NCBI RefSeq assembly: GCF_011751765.2
Contig: NZ_CP061169.1
Span: 2,604,001-2,668,000, forward strand
From: Paramicrobacterium chengjingii
GTDB taxonomy: Bacteria; Actinomycetota; Actinomycetes; Actinomycetales; Microbacteriaceae
Length of the DNA: 64,000 nt
Reading direction: 5' to 3'
Position 1 is the first letter of the stretch. Every line of letters starts with the position of its first letter. This document shows positions 14,395-24,097 of the stretch, piece after piece. The notes under the pieces were generated by a model. That model had not been told where the DNA came from. It searched no databases and saw only the letters and a list, made by a program, of their open reading frames with translations. A program made the translations under genes and the position numbers.

Positions 14395-15969
14395 ATGAGC
14401 ACCACGCTGACCACACACGACGCCGTCATACTCGGTGCAGAGACAACCCACACCGCGCTGCTGACTCCCGACGAGCTCGTGAGCGTTGCCCGGGACGGTG
14501 CCCGTGTCGAGCTCTCGCCCGATGCCGCAGCCGCCATCTCCGCTTCGCGGCAGACCATCGAGAGTCTCGCTGCGACGAGCGAGCCGCACTACGGAATCTC
14601 CACAGGCTTCGGCGCCCTGGCGACGACGTTCATCGACACGGAACAGCGTACGCAGCTGCAACAGGGCCTCATTCGCTCGCATGCCGCTGGCTCGGGCACC
14701 GAAGTGGAGCGCGAGGTGGTGCGTGCGCTCATGCTGCTGCGGCTGAAGACGCTCGCCACCGGCCGCACTGGTGTTCGCCTTGAGACCGCTCAAGCCTACG
14801 CTAACGTGCTGAATGCCGGAATCACTCCCGTCGTGCGCGAGTACGGCTCGCTCGGATGTTCGGGCGACCTCGCGCCGCTCTCGCATTGCGCCCTCGCCGT
14901 GATGGGCGAAGGCCAGGTGCGCGATGCATCGGGAACCGTGCGCGAGGCCGCCGATGCACTCGCCGATGCGGGACTCCAGCCGGTCGTTCTCGCTGAGAAG
15001 GAGGGGCTTGCGCTCATCAACGGCACCGACGGGATGCTCGGAATGCTGCTGCTTGCACTGCATGACATCCGGATGCTGCTGCGCACAGCCGACATCGCTG
15101 CGGCGCTCAGCGTGGAGTCGCTGCTCGGCACCGACCGAGTGTTTGCCGACGACCTGCAGCGGCTCCGCCCGCAGCACGGGCAGGGACGTTCCGCCACGAA
15201 TCTGCGCGCACTGCTGGGTGGATCGCCCATCGTTGCCTCGCATCGCGGCCCAGAAGACCCGAGCGTGCAAGACGCGTATTCGCTGCGTTGCGCCCCGCAG
15301 GTGCATGGCGCCGCACGTGATACCGCTGCGCACGCGGCTTCCGTCGCCGCTGCCGAGCTGGCCAGCGCTGTCGACAATCCCGTCGTCACACTCGACGGTC
15401 GCGTTGAGTCGAACGGCAACTTTCACGGAGCCCCCGTCGCCTACGTGCTGGACTTTCTCGCGATCGCCGCCGCCGACGTCGCTTCAATGTCGGAGCGCCG
15501 AACAGACCGCCATCTCGACCCGAGCCGCAGCAGGGGACTCCCGGCGTTTCTCGCGCACGACGCCGGCGTCGACTCCGGGCTCATGATCGCGCAGTACACA
15601 GCTGCGGGCATCGTGAGCGAGCTGAAGCGCCTTGCTGTTCCGGCATCCGTCGACTCGATCCCCTCGTCGGCGATGCAGGAGGATCACGTGTCGATGGGTT
15701 GGGCTGCCGCACGCAAGCTGCGGCGCGCCATCGACGGGCTCACGCGGGTGCTCGCCATCGAAGTGATGACGGGATGCCGCTCGCTCGACCTTCGGGCGCC
15801 ACTCACACCCGGGCGCGCGACAAATGCCGTGCTCTCCTGTGTGCGCGAAAGGGTAGACGGCCCAGGACCCGACCGCATTGTGTCAGACGAGATCGAGGCC
15901 GTCGTCGAACTGGTGCGCACTGGTCGCATCGTCGCCGCCGCAGAGAGCGAAATAGGAGAACTGCAATGA
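14395..15969 (+). CDS. hutH: Histidine ammonia-lyase
   Basis: HutH removes ammonia from L-histidine to give urocanate, the first step of histidine degradation. The 524-residue protein has the catalytic tyrosine in [11 protein letters not shown] (about residues 65-75) and the prosthetic-group region [14 protein letters not shown] at 151-164. The MIO cofactor forms by cyclisation of a tripeptide that is usually Ala-Ser-Gly; here it is Cys155-Ser156-Gly157. I recall Cys at this position in other actinobacterial HutH proteins, but cannot check it. The ATG at 14395 fits the family's length; longer upstream frames cross the regulatory region. Its stop overlaps hutU by four bases. Confidence 0.95.
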   Translation: MSTTLTTHDAVILGAETTHTALLTPDELVSVARDGARVELSPDAAAAISASRQTIESLAATSEPHYGISTGFGALATTFIDTEQRTQLQQGLIRSHAAGSGTEVEREVVRALMLLRLKTLATGRTGVRLETAQAYANVLNAGITPVVREYGSLGCSGDLAPLSHCALAVMGEGQVRDASGTVREAADALADAGLQPVVLAEKEGLALINGTDGMLGMLLLALHDIRMLLRTADIAAALSVESLLGTDRVFADDLQRLRPQHGQGRSATNLRALLGGSPIVASHRGPEDPSVQDAYSLRCAPQVHGAARDTAAHAASVAAAELASAVDNPVVTLDGRVESNGNFHGAPVAYVLDFLAIAAADVASMSERRTDRHLDPSRSRGLPAFLAHDAGVDSGLMIAQYTAAGIVSELKRLAVPASVDSIPSSAMQEDHVSMGWAAARKLRRAIDGLTRVLAIEVMTGCRSLDLRAPLTPGRATNAVLSCVRERVDGPGPDRIVSDEIEAVVELVRTGRIVAAAESEIGELQ

Positions 15970-17669
15970 CGCACGATACGACTCCTTCCGATCACGCCCC
16001 ACGCGAGGTTCACGCACCGCGGGGAACGACGCTTACCGCCAAGAGCTGGCAGACCGAAGCTCCGCTGCGAATGCTCATGAACAACCTCGACCCCGAGGTT
16101 GCCGAGCGACCAGATGACCTCGTGGTCTATGGCGGAACCGGGCGCGCCGCGCGCAGCTGGGACGCGTTCGACGCGATCTGCAGCACACTCGAGGATCTCG
16201 AGGCAGATGAAACCCTCCTCGTGCAATCGGGCAAACCCGTCGGCGTCTTCCGCACGCACGAGTGGGCACCCCGAGTGCTCATCGCCAACTCGAACCTCGT
16301 ACCAGACTGGGCGACGTGGCCCGAATTCCGTCGGCTCGAAGCCGAGGGCCTCACCATGTACGGGCAGATGACGGCCGGCAGCTGGATCTACATCGGAACC
16401 CAGGGCATTCTGCAGGGAACGTACGAGACGTTCGCCGCTGTGGCACGTTCGCTGCAGACACGCGGCCGCAGCGACGGAACCCTCGCCGGAACCCTCACGC
16501 TCACGGCCGGATGCGGCGGCATGGGCGGTGCGCAGCCGCTCGCCGTCACCATGAACGACGGAGTGTGTCTCATTGTCGACGTGGATGTCGATCGGCTACA
16601 GCGGCGGCGCTCGCACGGTTACCTCGACGAGATCGCTGACGATCTGAACGCCGGTATCGAGCGCGCACTGCAGGCAAAGCGCGACCGGGAGGCCGTCTCT
16701 GTGGGCGTCGTCGGCAACGCGGCATCTATCTTCCCCGAGATTCTTGCGCGCGGAATCGACGTTGATGTCGTCACCGACCAGACGAGCGCACACGACCCGC
16801 TGAGCTATCTGCCCGAGGGCGTCGACGTTGCGCAGTGGCATGCACTGGCAGCATCCGATCCCGCCGATTTCGCCGCGCGATCGCGGGCATCCATGGCGAA
16901 GCACTGCGATGCGATGGTGGCATTTCAAGACGCCGGTGCCGAGGTGTTCGACTACGGCAACTCGCTTCGAGCCGAAGCCCGCGAAGGAGGCTGTGATCGC
17001 GCCTTCGAGTACCCGGGCTTCGTTCCCGCGTACATTCGCCCGCTGTTCTGCGAAGGCAAAGGACCGTTCCGCTGGGCCGCACTTTCGGGTGATCCCGCAG
17101 ACATCGCGGCGACCGACCGGGCGATTCTCGAGCTGTTCCCCGACGACGAGCCGTTGCGCCGATGGATCGAGCGCGCGAGCTCGACTGTGCGTTTCGAGGG
17201 ACTGCCTGCGCGCATCTGCTGGCTCGGCTACGGCGAGCGCCACCGTGCGGGGCTGAAGTTCAACGAGATGGTCGCCTCGGGCGAGCTTTCAGCGCCCGTC
17301 GTCATCGGGCGCGATCACCTCGACTCGGGCTCCGTCGCCTCGCCGTATCGCGAGACGGAGGCGATGGCCGATGGGTCCGACGCGATAGCGGACTGGCCGC
17401 TGCTGAATGCCCTGCTCAACACGGCGTCGGGGGCCACGTGGGTGTCGTTGCATCACGGCGGAGGCGTGGGAATCGGTCGGTCGATTCATGCGGGGCAGGT
17501 AATCGTCGCCGACGGAACGGACCTTGCCGCGCAGAAGATCGAGCGGGTGCTCACGAACGATCCGGGAACAGGCGTCATGCGGCACGTCGATGCCAGCTAC
17601 GATCGCGCAGCCGACGTTGCACGCGAGCGCGGCGTGCGCATTCCTCTGCTCGCCGCGACCAAGGAGTAG
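15966..17669 (+). CDS. hutU: Urocanate hydratase
   Basis: HutU converts urocanate to imidazolone propionate using tightly bound NAD+ as an electrophile. The 567-residue length is typical. [20 protein letters not shown] (about residues 175-194) is the NAD-binding loop, and the active-site cysteine lies in [15 protein letters not shown] near residue 415. [18 protein letters not shown] near the C-terminus is also diagnostic. It starts with ATG overlapping the hutH stop (ATGA) and is followed two bases after its stop by hutI, so hutHUI is one operon. Confidence 0.97.
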   Translation: MTHDTTPSDHAPREVHAPRGTTLTAKSWQTEAPLRMLMNNLDPEVAERPDDLVVYGGTGRAARSWDAFDAICSTLEDLEADETLLVQSGKPVGVFRTHEWAPRVLIANSNLVPDWATWPEFRRLEAEGLTMYGQMTAGSWIYIGTQGILQGTYETFAAVARSLQTRGRSDGTLAGTLTLTAGCGGMGGAQPLAVTMNDGVCLIVDVDVDRLQRRRSHGYLDEIADDLNAGIERALQAKRDREAVSVGVVGNAASIFPEILARGIDVDVVTDQTSAHDPLSYLPEGVDVAQWHALAASDPADFAARSRASMAKHCDAMVAFQDAGAEVFDYGNSLRAEAREGGCDRAFEYPGFVPAYIRPLFCEGKGPFRWAALSGDPADIAATDRAILELFPDDEPLRRWIERASSTVRFEGLPARICWLGYGERHRAGLKFNEMVASGELSAPVVIGRDHLDSGSVASPYRETEAMADGSDAIADWPLLNALLNTASGATWVSLHHGGGVGIGRSIHAGQVIVADGTDLAAQKIERVLTNDPGTGVMRHVDASYDRAADVARERGVRIPLLAATKE

Positions 17670-17671
17670 TC

Positions 17672-18901
17672 ATGCGCACGCTCATCACGAATATTGCCGA
17701 GCTGGTTACGAACGACCAGCTGGTCACAAATGACGAGCAGGCTCAGGATGCCGTCGGGCAGCGCCTCGCGGGCGACTCCGCGCTCGGCATTCTTTGCGAC
17801 GCCGCCGTTCTGCTCGACGGTGACCGCATCGCGTGGGTCGGCGAAGCGGCATCCGCACCCACCGATGCTGATGAGATCGTGGATGCTGCGGGGCAGGCGG
17901 TGATTCCCGGATTCGTCGACAGCCACACTCACCTTGTCTTCGGCGGCGACCGTTCTGCGGAGTTCGCCGCGCGCATGAGCGGTCAGCCGTACTCGGCCGG
18001 CGGCATCCAGTCGACGGTCGAGGCGACGCGCGCGGCGAGTGACGACGAGCTGCGGACGCGCCTCGCGAGCTTCGTCGCCGAACTGCACGCGCAAGGCACC
18101 ACGACTTTCGAGGTGAAGACCGGATACGGCCTCAGCGTGGCCGACGAGGAGCGTCTCGCGCGCCTCGCCGGAGAGGTCACCGATGAGGTGACGTTCTTGG
18201 GCGCCCACGTCGTTCCGCCGGAGTTCGACAACGGCATGGGCAGCGACGGCGACTCCGACGACTACGTCACGCTGGTCTGCGGTGCCATGCTCGACGCCTG
18301 CGCACCGCACGCGCGCTGGATCGACGTGTTCTGCGAGCGCGGCGCGTTCTCGACCGAACAGTCACGCCGCGTGCTCGAGGCCGGTGCGGAACGCGGCCTT
18401 GGCGTGCGTGTGCACGGCAACCAGCTGGGGCCGGGCGACGGTGTGCAACTTGCCGTCGAGCTCGGTGCGGCGAGCGTCGATCACTGCACGTATCTCAGCG
18501 ATGATGACGTCTCTGCCCTGGCAGCATCCGACACTGTCTGCACATTGCTTCCCGGCGTCGAGTTCTCTACGAAGCAGCCATATCCCGATGCGAAACGGCT
18601 CGTGGATGCCGGTGCGACCGTCGCGCTCGCGAGCGACTGCAACCCGGGGTCGAGCTTCACATCGAGCATGGCGCTCTGCATCGCTATAGCTGTGCGCGAC
18701 ATGGGGCTCACCCCAGCGGAAGCGCTGTGGGCGTCAACGGCCGGAGGTGCCGCTGCGCTTCGCCGCGACGACGTGGGTCGCATCGTGCCGGGGGCGCGTG
18801 CCGACCTTGTGCTGCTGCGTGCCCCGAGCCACGTGCACCTTGCCTACCGCCCTGGCGTGCCCCTCATCGAGCGTGTCTGGGTCGCCGGCCGCGCGATCTG
18901 A
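17672..18901 (+). CDS. hutI: Imidazolonepropionase
   Basis: HutI opens the imidazolone ring to give formimino-L-glutamate. This 409-residue amidohydrolase has the metal-binding HxH in [20 protein letters not shown], the [10 protein letters not shown] segment, [10 protein letters not shown], a second histidine in [13 protein letters not shown], and the catalytic Asp in [11 protein letters not shown]. An AAGGAG ribosome-binding site lies in the last codons of hutU, two bases before the end of that gene. It is the last gene of the hutHUI operon and is followed by a nested inverted repeat. Confidence 0.96.
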   Translation: MRTLITNIAELVTNDQLVTNDEQAQDAVGQRLAGDSALGILCDAAVLLDGDRIAWVGEAASAPTDADEIVDAAGQAVIPGFVDSHTHLVFGGDRSAEFAARMSGQPYSAGGIQSTVEATRAASDDELRTRLASFVAELHAQGTTTFEVKTGYGLSVADEERLARLAGEVTDEVTFLGAHVVPPEFDNGMGSDGDSDDYVTLVCGAMLDACAPHARWIDVFCERGAFSTEQSRRVLEAGAERGLGVRVHGNQLGPGDGVQLAVELGAASVDHCTYLSDDDVSALAASDTVCTLLPGVEFSTKQPYPDAKRLVDAGATVALASDCNPGSSFTSSMALCIAIAVRDMGLTPAEALWASTAGGAAALRRDDVGRIVPGARADLVLLRAPSHVHLAYRPGVPLIERVWVAGRAI

Positions 18902-18918
18902 TCGGCGCTGATGCAGAA

Positions 18919-18978
18919 GTTCATGTGTCGAAGTTGGCGCCCAGATTGCCTCTGGGAAGCAATCTTCGCCACATGAAC
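18919..18978. repeat. Nested inverted repeat between hutI and the DUF559-type gene
   Basis: Outer arms GTTCATGTG (18919-18927) and CACATGAAC (18970-18978) are perfectly complementary and extend inward through CGAAG/CTTCG with one mismatch. Inside, AGATTGC (18943-18949) pairs with GCAATCT (18959-18965), or alternatively CCCAG with CTGGG. The two flanking genes are convergent, so it may be a shared terminator, although no U-tract follows on either strand. Confidence 0.6.
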
Positions 18979-19011
18979 GCTCCAGCATTTGAGGTGCCCA
19001 GCCCTCAACCT

Positions 19012-19962
19012 TCAGCCACGCCAGCCGCGTGCGCAGAGAGCATCGTGAACGCGGCGAATGAGCACGCCCGGCTCGTTGAAGAGCTCAGACGAGACCTGCA
19101 CGATGATCCACCCGTCGGCGCGCAGCCGTTCGATACGTTCGATGTCTCGGGAGTACTGCACACCGTGAACTCGACCCTGGTATTCGACGGCCACCTTGTA
19201 TTTGGGATAGGCCATGTCGAGGCACGCGAGGTGGCCCCCGTTCTCATCGAAGAAGTCATTATTGAGCACCGGCTCGGGCAGCCCGTTCGTGACCAGAAGA
19301 TGGCGCGTCAGCGACTCACGGGGCGACCATGAATCACAGCGCACGAAATGAAGTGCCTTGCGCAGCTTTGCAGCGCCCACCCTGCGGCAGCTATTCACAG
19401 CATCCGCAAGCTGCGACGGCGTCGCCAACGACTGTCGCCCGGCATTCGGTCGGCCGTAGCCTTCACGCCATATCCGGCAGAAGTAGTCCCCGACGGCGAC
19501 GAGCCACGGCACGTCGAGACTCTCACCAAGCGTTGCCCACGTCGCAGCAGGGTCTGATACACGCAGTCCGGACACCACGACGACAGGCACCGTCGGCGAG
19601 GCACTGTGTCCGATGACGCCGCGAGTTCGCGGAGCTCGGGCCGGGCGCACCGTCGACACGTGGACTCGGGGGTCCGTCACGAACGGCAATGGCGCGCCGT
19701 GAACAGCGGCAGCCGTACAGTGACTGAGAAAGTCCACTTCACGCATACGCGGTGCATAAGCGTGTGCGTGACGACGCATTATCTCCTCGGGGCCCGGCTC
19801 GTCGTCATCTGCGACGTCGCGCGCGAGCATCCTCACTCCGTAAAAGGGGGTCTCGAGGTCTGCTGCGCGGAGCCTGCCTTGTTTGACACCTCGATCCGCT
19901 GCCGCCGCCACCGAGAAGTGAGTGCCAAGCGCCGTGGGCAGCGGGGTGAGCGAGCGAGTCAT
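19012..19962 (-). CDS. DUF559-type protein with C-terminal Vsr/PD-(D/E)XK-like domain
   Basis: The 316-residue protein has an N-terminal region with a weak winged-helix flavour (FSVAAAADRGVKQGRLRAADLE) like AbiEi antitoxin-type proteins, and a C-terminal domain resembling Vsr/DUF559 nucleases: LTRHLLVTNGLPEPVLN, CLDMAYPKYKVAVEYQG (Asp and Glu of a PD-(D/E)XK core), and DIERIERLRADGWIIVQVSS. Such genes are frequent in Microbacteriaceae and their role is unknown; nuclease activity is not established. ATG at 19962 is used, since the frame's earlier start adds only 12 residues without a ribosome-binding site. It separates hutI from hutG and is on the minus strand. Confidence 0.75.
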   Translation of the reverse strand: MTRSLTPLPTALGTHFSVAAAADRGVKQGRLRAADLETPFYGVRMLARDVADDDEPGPEEIMRRHAHAYAPRMREVDFLSHCTAAAVHGAPLPFVTDPRVHVSTVRPARAPRTRGVIGHSASPTVPVVVVSGLRVSDPAATWATLGESLDVPWLVAVGDYFCRIWREGYGRPNAGRQSLATPSQLADAVNSCRRVGAAKLRKALHFVRCDSWSPRESLTRHLLVTNGLPEPVLNNDFFDENGGHLACLDMAYPKYKVAVEYQGRVHGVQYSRDIERIERLRADGWIIVQVSSELFNEPGVLIRRVHDALCARGWRG

Positions 19963-20125
19963 GACCGACACTTTGCCAAAATCGCTGCCGGGCCGCACAC
20001 GTTCTCCACAGGGCCAGCGCGCGAGATCGTTCAGATGTCAAAGCTGTTGGATATATGCGCGAACTCCTGCCGATTTCGACACATGAGCAGGCGGCCTGAT
20101 TGGCAGGCGGCCTGGCTGGCTGAGT

Positions 20126-21034
20126 TCACCGCAGAGCGAGTCCGGCTGCGGCCTCCAGCACACAGAGCGCCGCCAACCGCACGGTGCGGCCATCAGCGGC
20201 ATCCGCCGTGGCATCGATCTCCGTGAGGTCGAGAGACGCAACACTCGGATGCCGCGCGGCGACGCGCGCCACACGGCGCAGCTCGTGCGCGGCAATGCCG
20301 CCCGGGGTCGACGCCGGGCATGCGGGAGCCACAGCTCGATCGCACACGTCGACGTCGAGGTCCACGTGGATGGGGCCATTCGCGCTTCCCGCGATTTCGA
20401 GAGCCTGGGCCATGACTTCGTCAAGGGAGCGCCGAAGGAGCTCATCGCGCGTGATGACCGTGATGCCGAGATCGCGGGCGCGTTCTGCGTACGCACGGGA
20501 GTTGGCGAAGTCCTGAATACCGATCTGCACGACGCGTCGCCCATCGAGACCCGCTTCGACGAGACGCCGAACGGGCGAGCCGTTGGAGCGGCCATCACGC
20601 AGATCATAGTGAGCGTCGAGAGTGATCAGGCCTGCCGTCGACACATCGCTTCCCCAGGAGCCCAGTGCTGCGGGAACGGTCGCGGCATTGTCGCCGCCGA
20701 GCGCCACGACGAGACGACTTCGGGTCGCGACGTCAGCGACACGCTGCGTCGCGGCATCCTCGTCAGAATCTGGGTCGCGCACGTTTCCCGCGTCGGCGAG
20801 TGTGAGCACGTCGAGGTCTGCGTCAGCCGAGTGAGCGAAGGGACTGTACTTCCGCAGCGCTTCTCGCACAGCATCCGGGGTGGCATCTGCTCGTGTCGGC
20901 GACAGTGATGTGCTCGCCGTCGGAAGCCCGACGAGAACCAGATCAAGGTCGCCGTTGATGCTGTCTGCGTTCGGCCAGTCGCCCGCCCGCGGCCAGAGGT
21001 CGTCGTGTGAGAGCCCCGCCGTATTTCCAGCCAT
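20126..21034 (-). CDS. hutG: Formimidoylglutamase-like arginase family protein
   Basis: The position next to hutHUI and the arginase/ureohydrolase fold suggest it hydrolyses formimino-glutamate to glutamate and formamide, ending the pathway. The 302-residue protein has the metal motifs LDAHYDLRDG (140-144 DAHxD) and HVDLDVDVCD (about 223-232). The first manganese motif, usually GGDHS, reads GGDNA at 113-117, so the metal-binding histidine is asparagine. This may alter metal binding or be normal for this branch. It is on the opposite strand to hutHUI and therefore not in that operon. Confidence 0.85.
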   Translation of the reverse strand: MAGNTAGLSHDDLWPRAGDWPNADSINGDLDLVLVGLPTASTSLSPTRADATPDAVREALRKYSPFAHSADADLDVLTLADAGNVRDPDSDEDAATQRVADVATRSRLVVALGGDNAATVPAALGSWGSDVSTAGLITLDAHYDLRDGRSNGSPVRRLVEAGLDGRRVVQIGIQDFANSRAYAERARDLGITVITRDELLRRSLDEVMAQALEIAGSANGPIHVDLDVDVCDRAVAPACPASTPGGIAAHELRRVARVAARHPSVASLDLTEIDATADAADGRTVRLAALCVLEAAAGLALR

Positions 21035-21141
21035 ACGTCGACGCTAGCACCGCGGCACCAGACGCCGGGCCGAAGGCGAATCCACGAGCACTAAGATCAG
21101 TTCATGGCAGTCATTGAGCGAACGGCACACAGGCAGGTTCA

Positions 21142-22527
21142 GTGAGCCCATCGAACGATGCCACAGGCCCGATCGGCGTCTCGCGCGCGCGACTGCCGCG
21201 AGCCACGCTGTGGCGCTATGGGATCGGCTCGCTCGGCACTGGCGGGTTTGCCACCCTCCCCGGCCTTGTTCTCGTCTACTACCTCACAGACACACTCGGC
21301 GTGACGGCGCTGGTCGCCGGGCTCATCCTCACCATCTCAAAGGTCTGGGACGTCGCAATCGACCCCGTCATTGGCGGGCGCAGCGACTTCAGCCTCGCGC
21401 GCAGCGGGTCTCGCCGTCGGTTCATGGTGATGGGCGGCATTGCGCTTCCCGTCTTCTTCGTCGTGACATTCGCCGTTACTCCGGGGCTCCCGCCCGCGGT
21501 ATCTGCGATCTGGGTCACGCTCGCCTTCATTCTGTGCGCCACCTCGTTCAGCCTGTTCCAAGTGCCGTACATTGCGCTTCCGGCCGAGCTCACGGGGCGC
21601 TATGACGAGCGCACGCGTCTGCTCACGTGGCGTGTCGTTGTGCTGACCGTGGCCATTCTGCTCTTCGGCGCAGGCGGCCCGCTGCTGCGCGATCTCTTTC
21701 CAGACAACCCATACCTGGGGTACCTCGTGATGGCGCTCGTTGCAGCGGTCGCCCTCGGCGCGGGGATGCTGTCGTCGTCGACTGTCGCGCCGCAGAATGT
21801 GCCCGAACCGGAGTCCAGGCCGACGGCGTCCCTCGTGCAGAACTACCGTGGCGGCATCCGAGCTCTCATTCGCAGTCAGCCCTTCCGCGCACTTCTTGCC
21901 ACCTTCATGCTGCAGGGCCTCGCTACCGGCATGATGCTCGCCGGAGCGCAGTACGTGGCAACGTGGGTGCTGCACTCCGAGACCGCCGTGACACTGCTGT
22001 TCGTCGCGCTCATCGCGCCGGCTCTTCTGCTGACTCCGGCATGGGGCGGCCTCGCCAAGCGCATTGGCAAAGAGCGCGGGTTCTGGTTAGCCAGCATCAT
22101 CTTCCTCGTGGCCTGTGCTTCTCTCATCATGTTGTTGTGGTCGCCAGGCTGGTGGGTGTTCGTTCCCGTCGCCGTTGCGGGTGCCGCCTACGCGGGAATG
22201 CAGACGCTGCCCATGGCGATGCTCCCCGACGTGATCTCGCACGACGCGGCCCGGCATGGAGAGGGCCGCGCCGGCATCTTCGGCGGCCTCTGGACAGCGG
22301 GAGAAACCGCGGGGATGGCCTTCGGCGCGACAGCGTTGACCGTGATGCTCGCCATCACCGGGTACCAGGAGTCGATCGGCATCGACGTTGTCACGCAGTC
22401 GACAGCCGCCGTCATGGGCATTGTTCTGAGCTTCAGCGTCGTGCCCGCCGCAGCCATGCTTGTGAGTCTCGTCACGTTAAGTCGCTACAGTCTTCGCCGA
22501 GCCGACATCGAGCCAGAGGGAGAGTGA
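21142..22527 (+). CDS. MFS transporter of the MelB-like GPH (MFS_2) group
   Basis: This 461-residue protein has about twelve membrane segments. The start LPRATLWRYGIGSLGTGGFATLPGLVLVYYLTDTLG and the segment ISKVWDVAIDPVIGGRSD (divided here by the membrane turn) are typical of GPH-family symporters, with the cation-site-like Asp residues in DVAIDP. GPH members carry sugars or other polyols with Na+ or H+; the substrate here is unknown. GTG at 21142 is chosen. The gene ends one base before the GTG of the PLP decarboxylase, so the two form an operon and the transporter may supply or export that enzyme's substrate or product. Confidence 0.85.
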   Translation: MSPSNDATGPIGVSRARLPRATLWRYGIGSLGTGGFATLPGLVLVYYLTDTLGVTALVAGLILTISKVWDVAIDPVIGGRSDFSLARSGSRRRFMVMGGIALPVFFVVTFAVTPGLPPAVSAIWVTLAFILCATSFSLFQVPYIALPAELTGRYDERTRLLTWRVVVLTVAILLFGAGGPLLRDLFPDNPYLGYLVMALVAAVALGAGMLSSSTVAPQNVPEPESRPTASLVQNYRGGIRALIRSQPFRALLATFMLQGLATGMMLAGAQYVATWVLHSETAVTLLFVALIAPALLLTPAWGGLAKRIGKERGFWLASIIFLVACASLIMLLWSPGWWVFVPVAVAGAAYAGMQTLPMAMLPDVISHDAARHGEGRAGIFGGLWTAGETAGMAFGATALTVMLAITGYQESIGIDVVTQSTAAVMGIVLSFSVVPAAAMLVSLVTLSRYSLRRADIEPEGE

Positions 22528-22528
22528 C

Positions 22529-24052
22529 GTGACTGAATTAGGCGATGCGTCACAGTCGATCCTCGAGCGTCTACGCCTCCTGCGAGAGGCGGATGCCGCC
22601 ACCCACGGTGGGCGAGTTTTGTCGTACGTGTACGATTCGGGGCTGCCCGAGCTCGACGAGCTCGCCGCCGAGGCGATGCGACTCGTGCAGCCGGTGAACG
22701 GGCTCGATCCGACGGCGTTTCCCTCTGTTGCCGCTCTCGAGCGCGATGTCGTCGGCTTTGCCAGGCGAATGCTGCACGGAGACGACGACACGGTCGGTTC
22801 CGTCACCAGCGGAGGCACAGAGAGCTGCATGCTCGCCGTCAAGACGGCACGCGACGTCTGGGCGGCAGCGCAGGTCTCGGGCGACCCCGCCACCCAGCCG
22901 ATCCTTGCGCTGCGTCCACGCATCATCGCGCCATCCACCGTGCACGCGGCGTTCCACAAGGCGGCGCACTATTTCGGACTCGATCTCGACCTTGTGCCCG
23001 TCGATGCCACCGGCCGCGTCGACGTCGACGATCTGCGAACGCGTTTCGGCCCCGACGTTGCGCTCGTTGTGGTGTCGGCACCGAGCTACCCGTTCGGTGT
23101 GCTCGATCCGGTCGCAGAGGTGGCGAGCGCCGCGGCGCGCCACGGCATCCCATGCCATGTTGACGCGTGCATTGGTGGCTTCGCGCTCGCCTGGTGGGGT
23201 GACCTGCCGCCGTGGGATCTCGCGGTGCCCGGAGTGACGAGCATCTCGGCCGATCTGCACAAGTACGGCTACGCACCGAAGGGCGCATCTGTGCTGCTGC
23301 AGCGAGATCGCGACAGACAGCGTCAGCAGTTCTTCGCAACGGCACGGTGGCCCGGGTATCCCGTTGTCAACGCGACGCTTCTCGGATCGAAGTCGGCTGG
23401 TGCCCTCGCTGCGGCGTGGGCGATCGTGCAGCGCCTCGGCGACGAGGGCTTTGCAAACCTCGTCGCCTCGTGCCGCCGCGCGACGGAGCAGTTGCACACG
23501 CTCATTGACAACGTCGTCGGGCTGCAGGTAGTCGGGTCTCCGACGGGGCCGCTTCTGGCGGTGGAGACCGATACAACCGTGCCCAAACGCATGCGCGTTG
23601 ACCCGCACCACTGGGCCGATCGTGTCTCAGAGCTCGGATTCACACTGCAGCTGCAGCCGGGATTCACCCAATCGAACGCCCTCACTCTCCCCCATACCAC
23701 GCACCTCACGATTACGCCGGTCACCGAACGGATGCTGCCACAGCTGAGCGATGCGCTCACGCGGGCCGCCGCTGATGTGCGGGGGAAGGCGCGGGCCAAT
23801 CCACGGTTCGCCGTGCAGGCGCTTCGCATGTCGGGGGCTCTCGGGCGCGAGCTCACTGCCGATAAGGCTCAGGCGCTTCTGTCGCGTTTCGGCGTGGGTG
23901 GCAAACCCAACGGCTCTGCGGGCACAGCGACGCCGCTTCCGGCAAAGATGGCGCCGCTCATCGCCCTTGTCGAGCAGCTGCCTGCCGAGTTCGCTGAGCG
24001 TCTCTTGATCGAGGTGCTTGCCCGCCAAGTGGAGCCTCCGGCAACCACGTAA
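22529..24052 (+). CDS. PLP-dependent decarboxylase/lyase, sphingosine-phosphate-lyase-like
   Basis: This 507-residue fold-type-I PLP enzyme carries VGSVTSGGTESCMLAVKTAR (about residues 89-108), the phosphate-binding hallmark of group II decarboxylases and S1P lyase, VDACIGGF with the pyridine-contacting Asp near 212, and the PLP lysine Lys245 in ISADLHKYGYAPKGA. Closest by pattern are bacterial S1P-lyase-like proteins; the natural substrate is unknown. It follows the GPH transporter by one base. Its last 43 bases, from 24010, are the left copy of a 52-bp direct repeat, the second copy being 4,259 bp downstream. The gene itself remains intact. Confidence 0.85.
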   Translation: MTELGDASQSILERLRLLREADAATHGGRVLSYVYDSGLPELDELAAEAMRLVQPVNGLDPTAFPSVAALERDVVGFARRMLHGDDDTVGSVTSGGTESCMLAVKTARDVWAAAQVSGDPATQPILALRPRIIAPSTVHAAFHKAAHYFGLDLDLVPVDATGRVDVDDLRTRFGPDVALVVVSAPSYPFGVLDPVAEVASAAARHGIPCHVDACIGGFALAWWGDLPPWDLAVPGVTSISADLHKYGYAPKGASVLLQRDRDRQRQQFFATARWPGYPVVNATLLGSKSAGALAAAWAIVQRLGDEGFANLVASCRRATEQLHTLIDNVVGLQVVGSPTGPLLAVETDTTVPKRMRVDPHHWADRVSELGFTLQLQPGFTQSNALTLPHTTHLTITPVTERMLPQLSDALTRAAADVRGKARANPRFAVQALRMSGALGRELTADKAQALLSRFGVGGKPNGSAGTATPLPAKMAPLIALVEQLPAEFAERLLIEVLARQVEPPATT

Positions 24053-24061
24053 GCGTCGTGC
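24010..24061 (+). repeat. 52-bp direct repeat, left copy
   Basis: This copy covers the last 43 bases of the decarboxylase gene, including its TAA, and nine bases beyond. It matches 28269-28320 at 51 of 52 positions; the only difference is G at 24053 versus A at 28312. Identity stops abruptly at both ends. It marks the left border of the cassette. Confidence 0.95.
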
Positions 24062-24097
24062 AACTTACACGGTGATTGCACGGGCACGCCCACATTT

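Noticed and set aside
14281..15426. Upstream extension of the IclR open frame to 15426 on the minus strand (642 residues)
   Set aside because: It is antisense to hutH. The real start at 14280 has a ribosome-binding site and gives the normal IclR length.
22571..23611. Minus-strand frame of 346 residues opposite the PLP enzyme
   Set aside because: It is the shadow of a well-supported gene; the protein has no recognisable domain.
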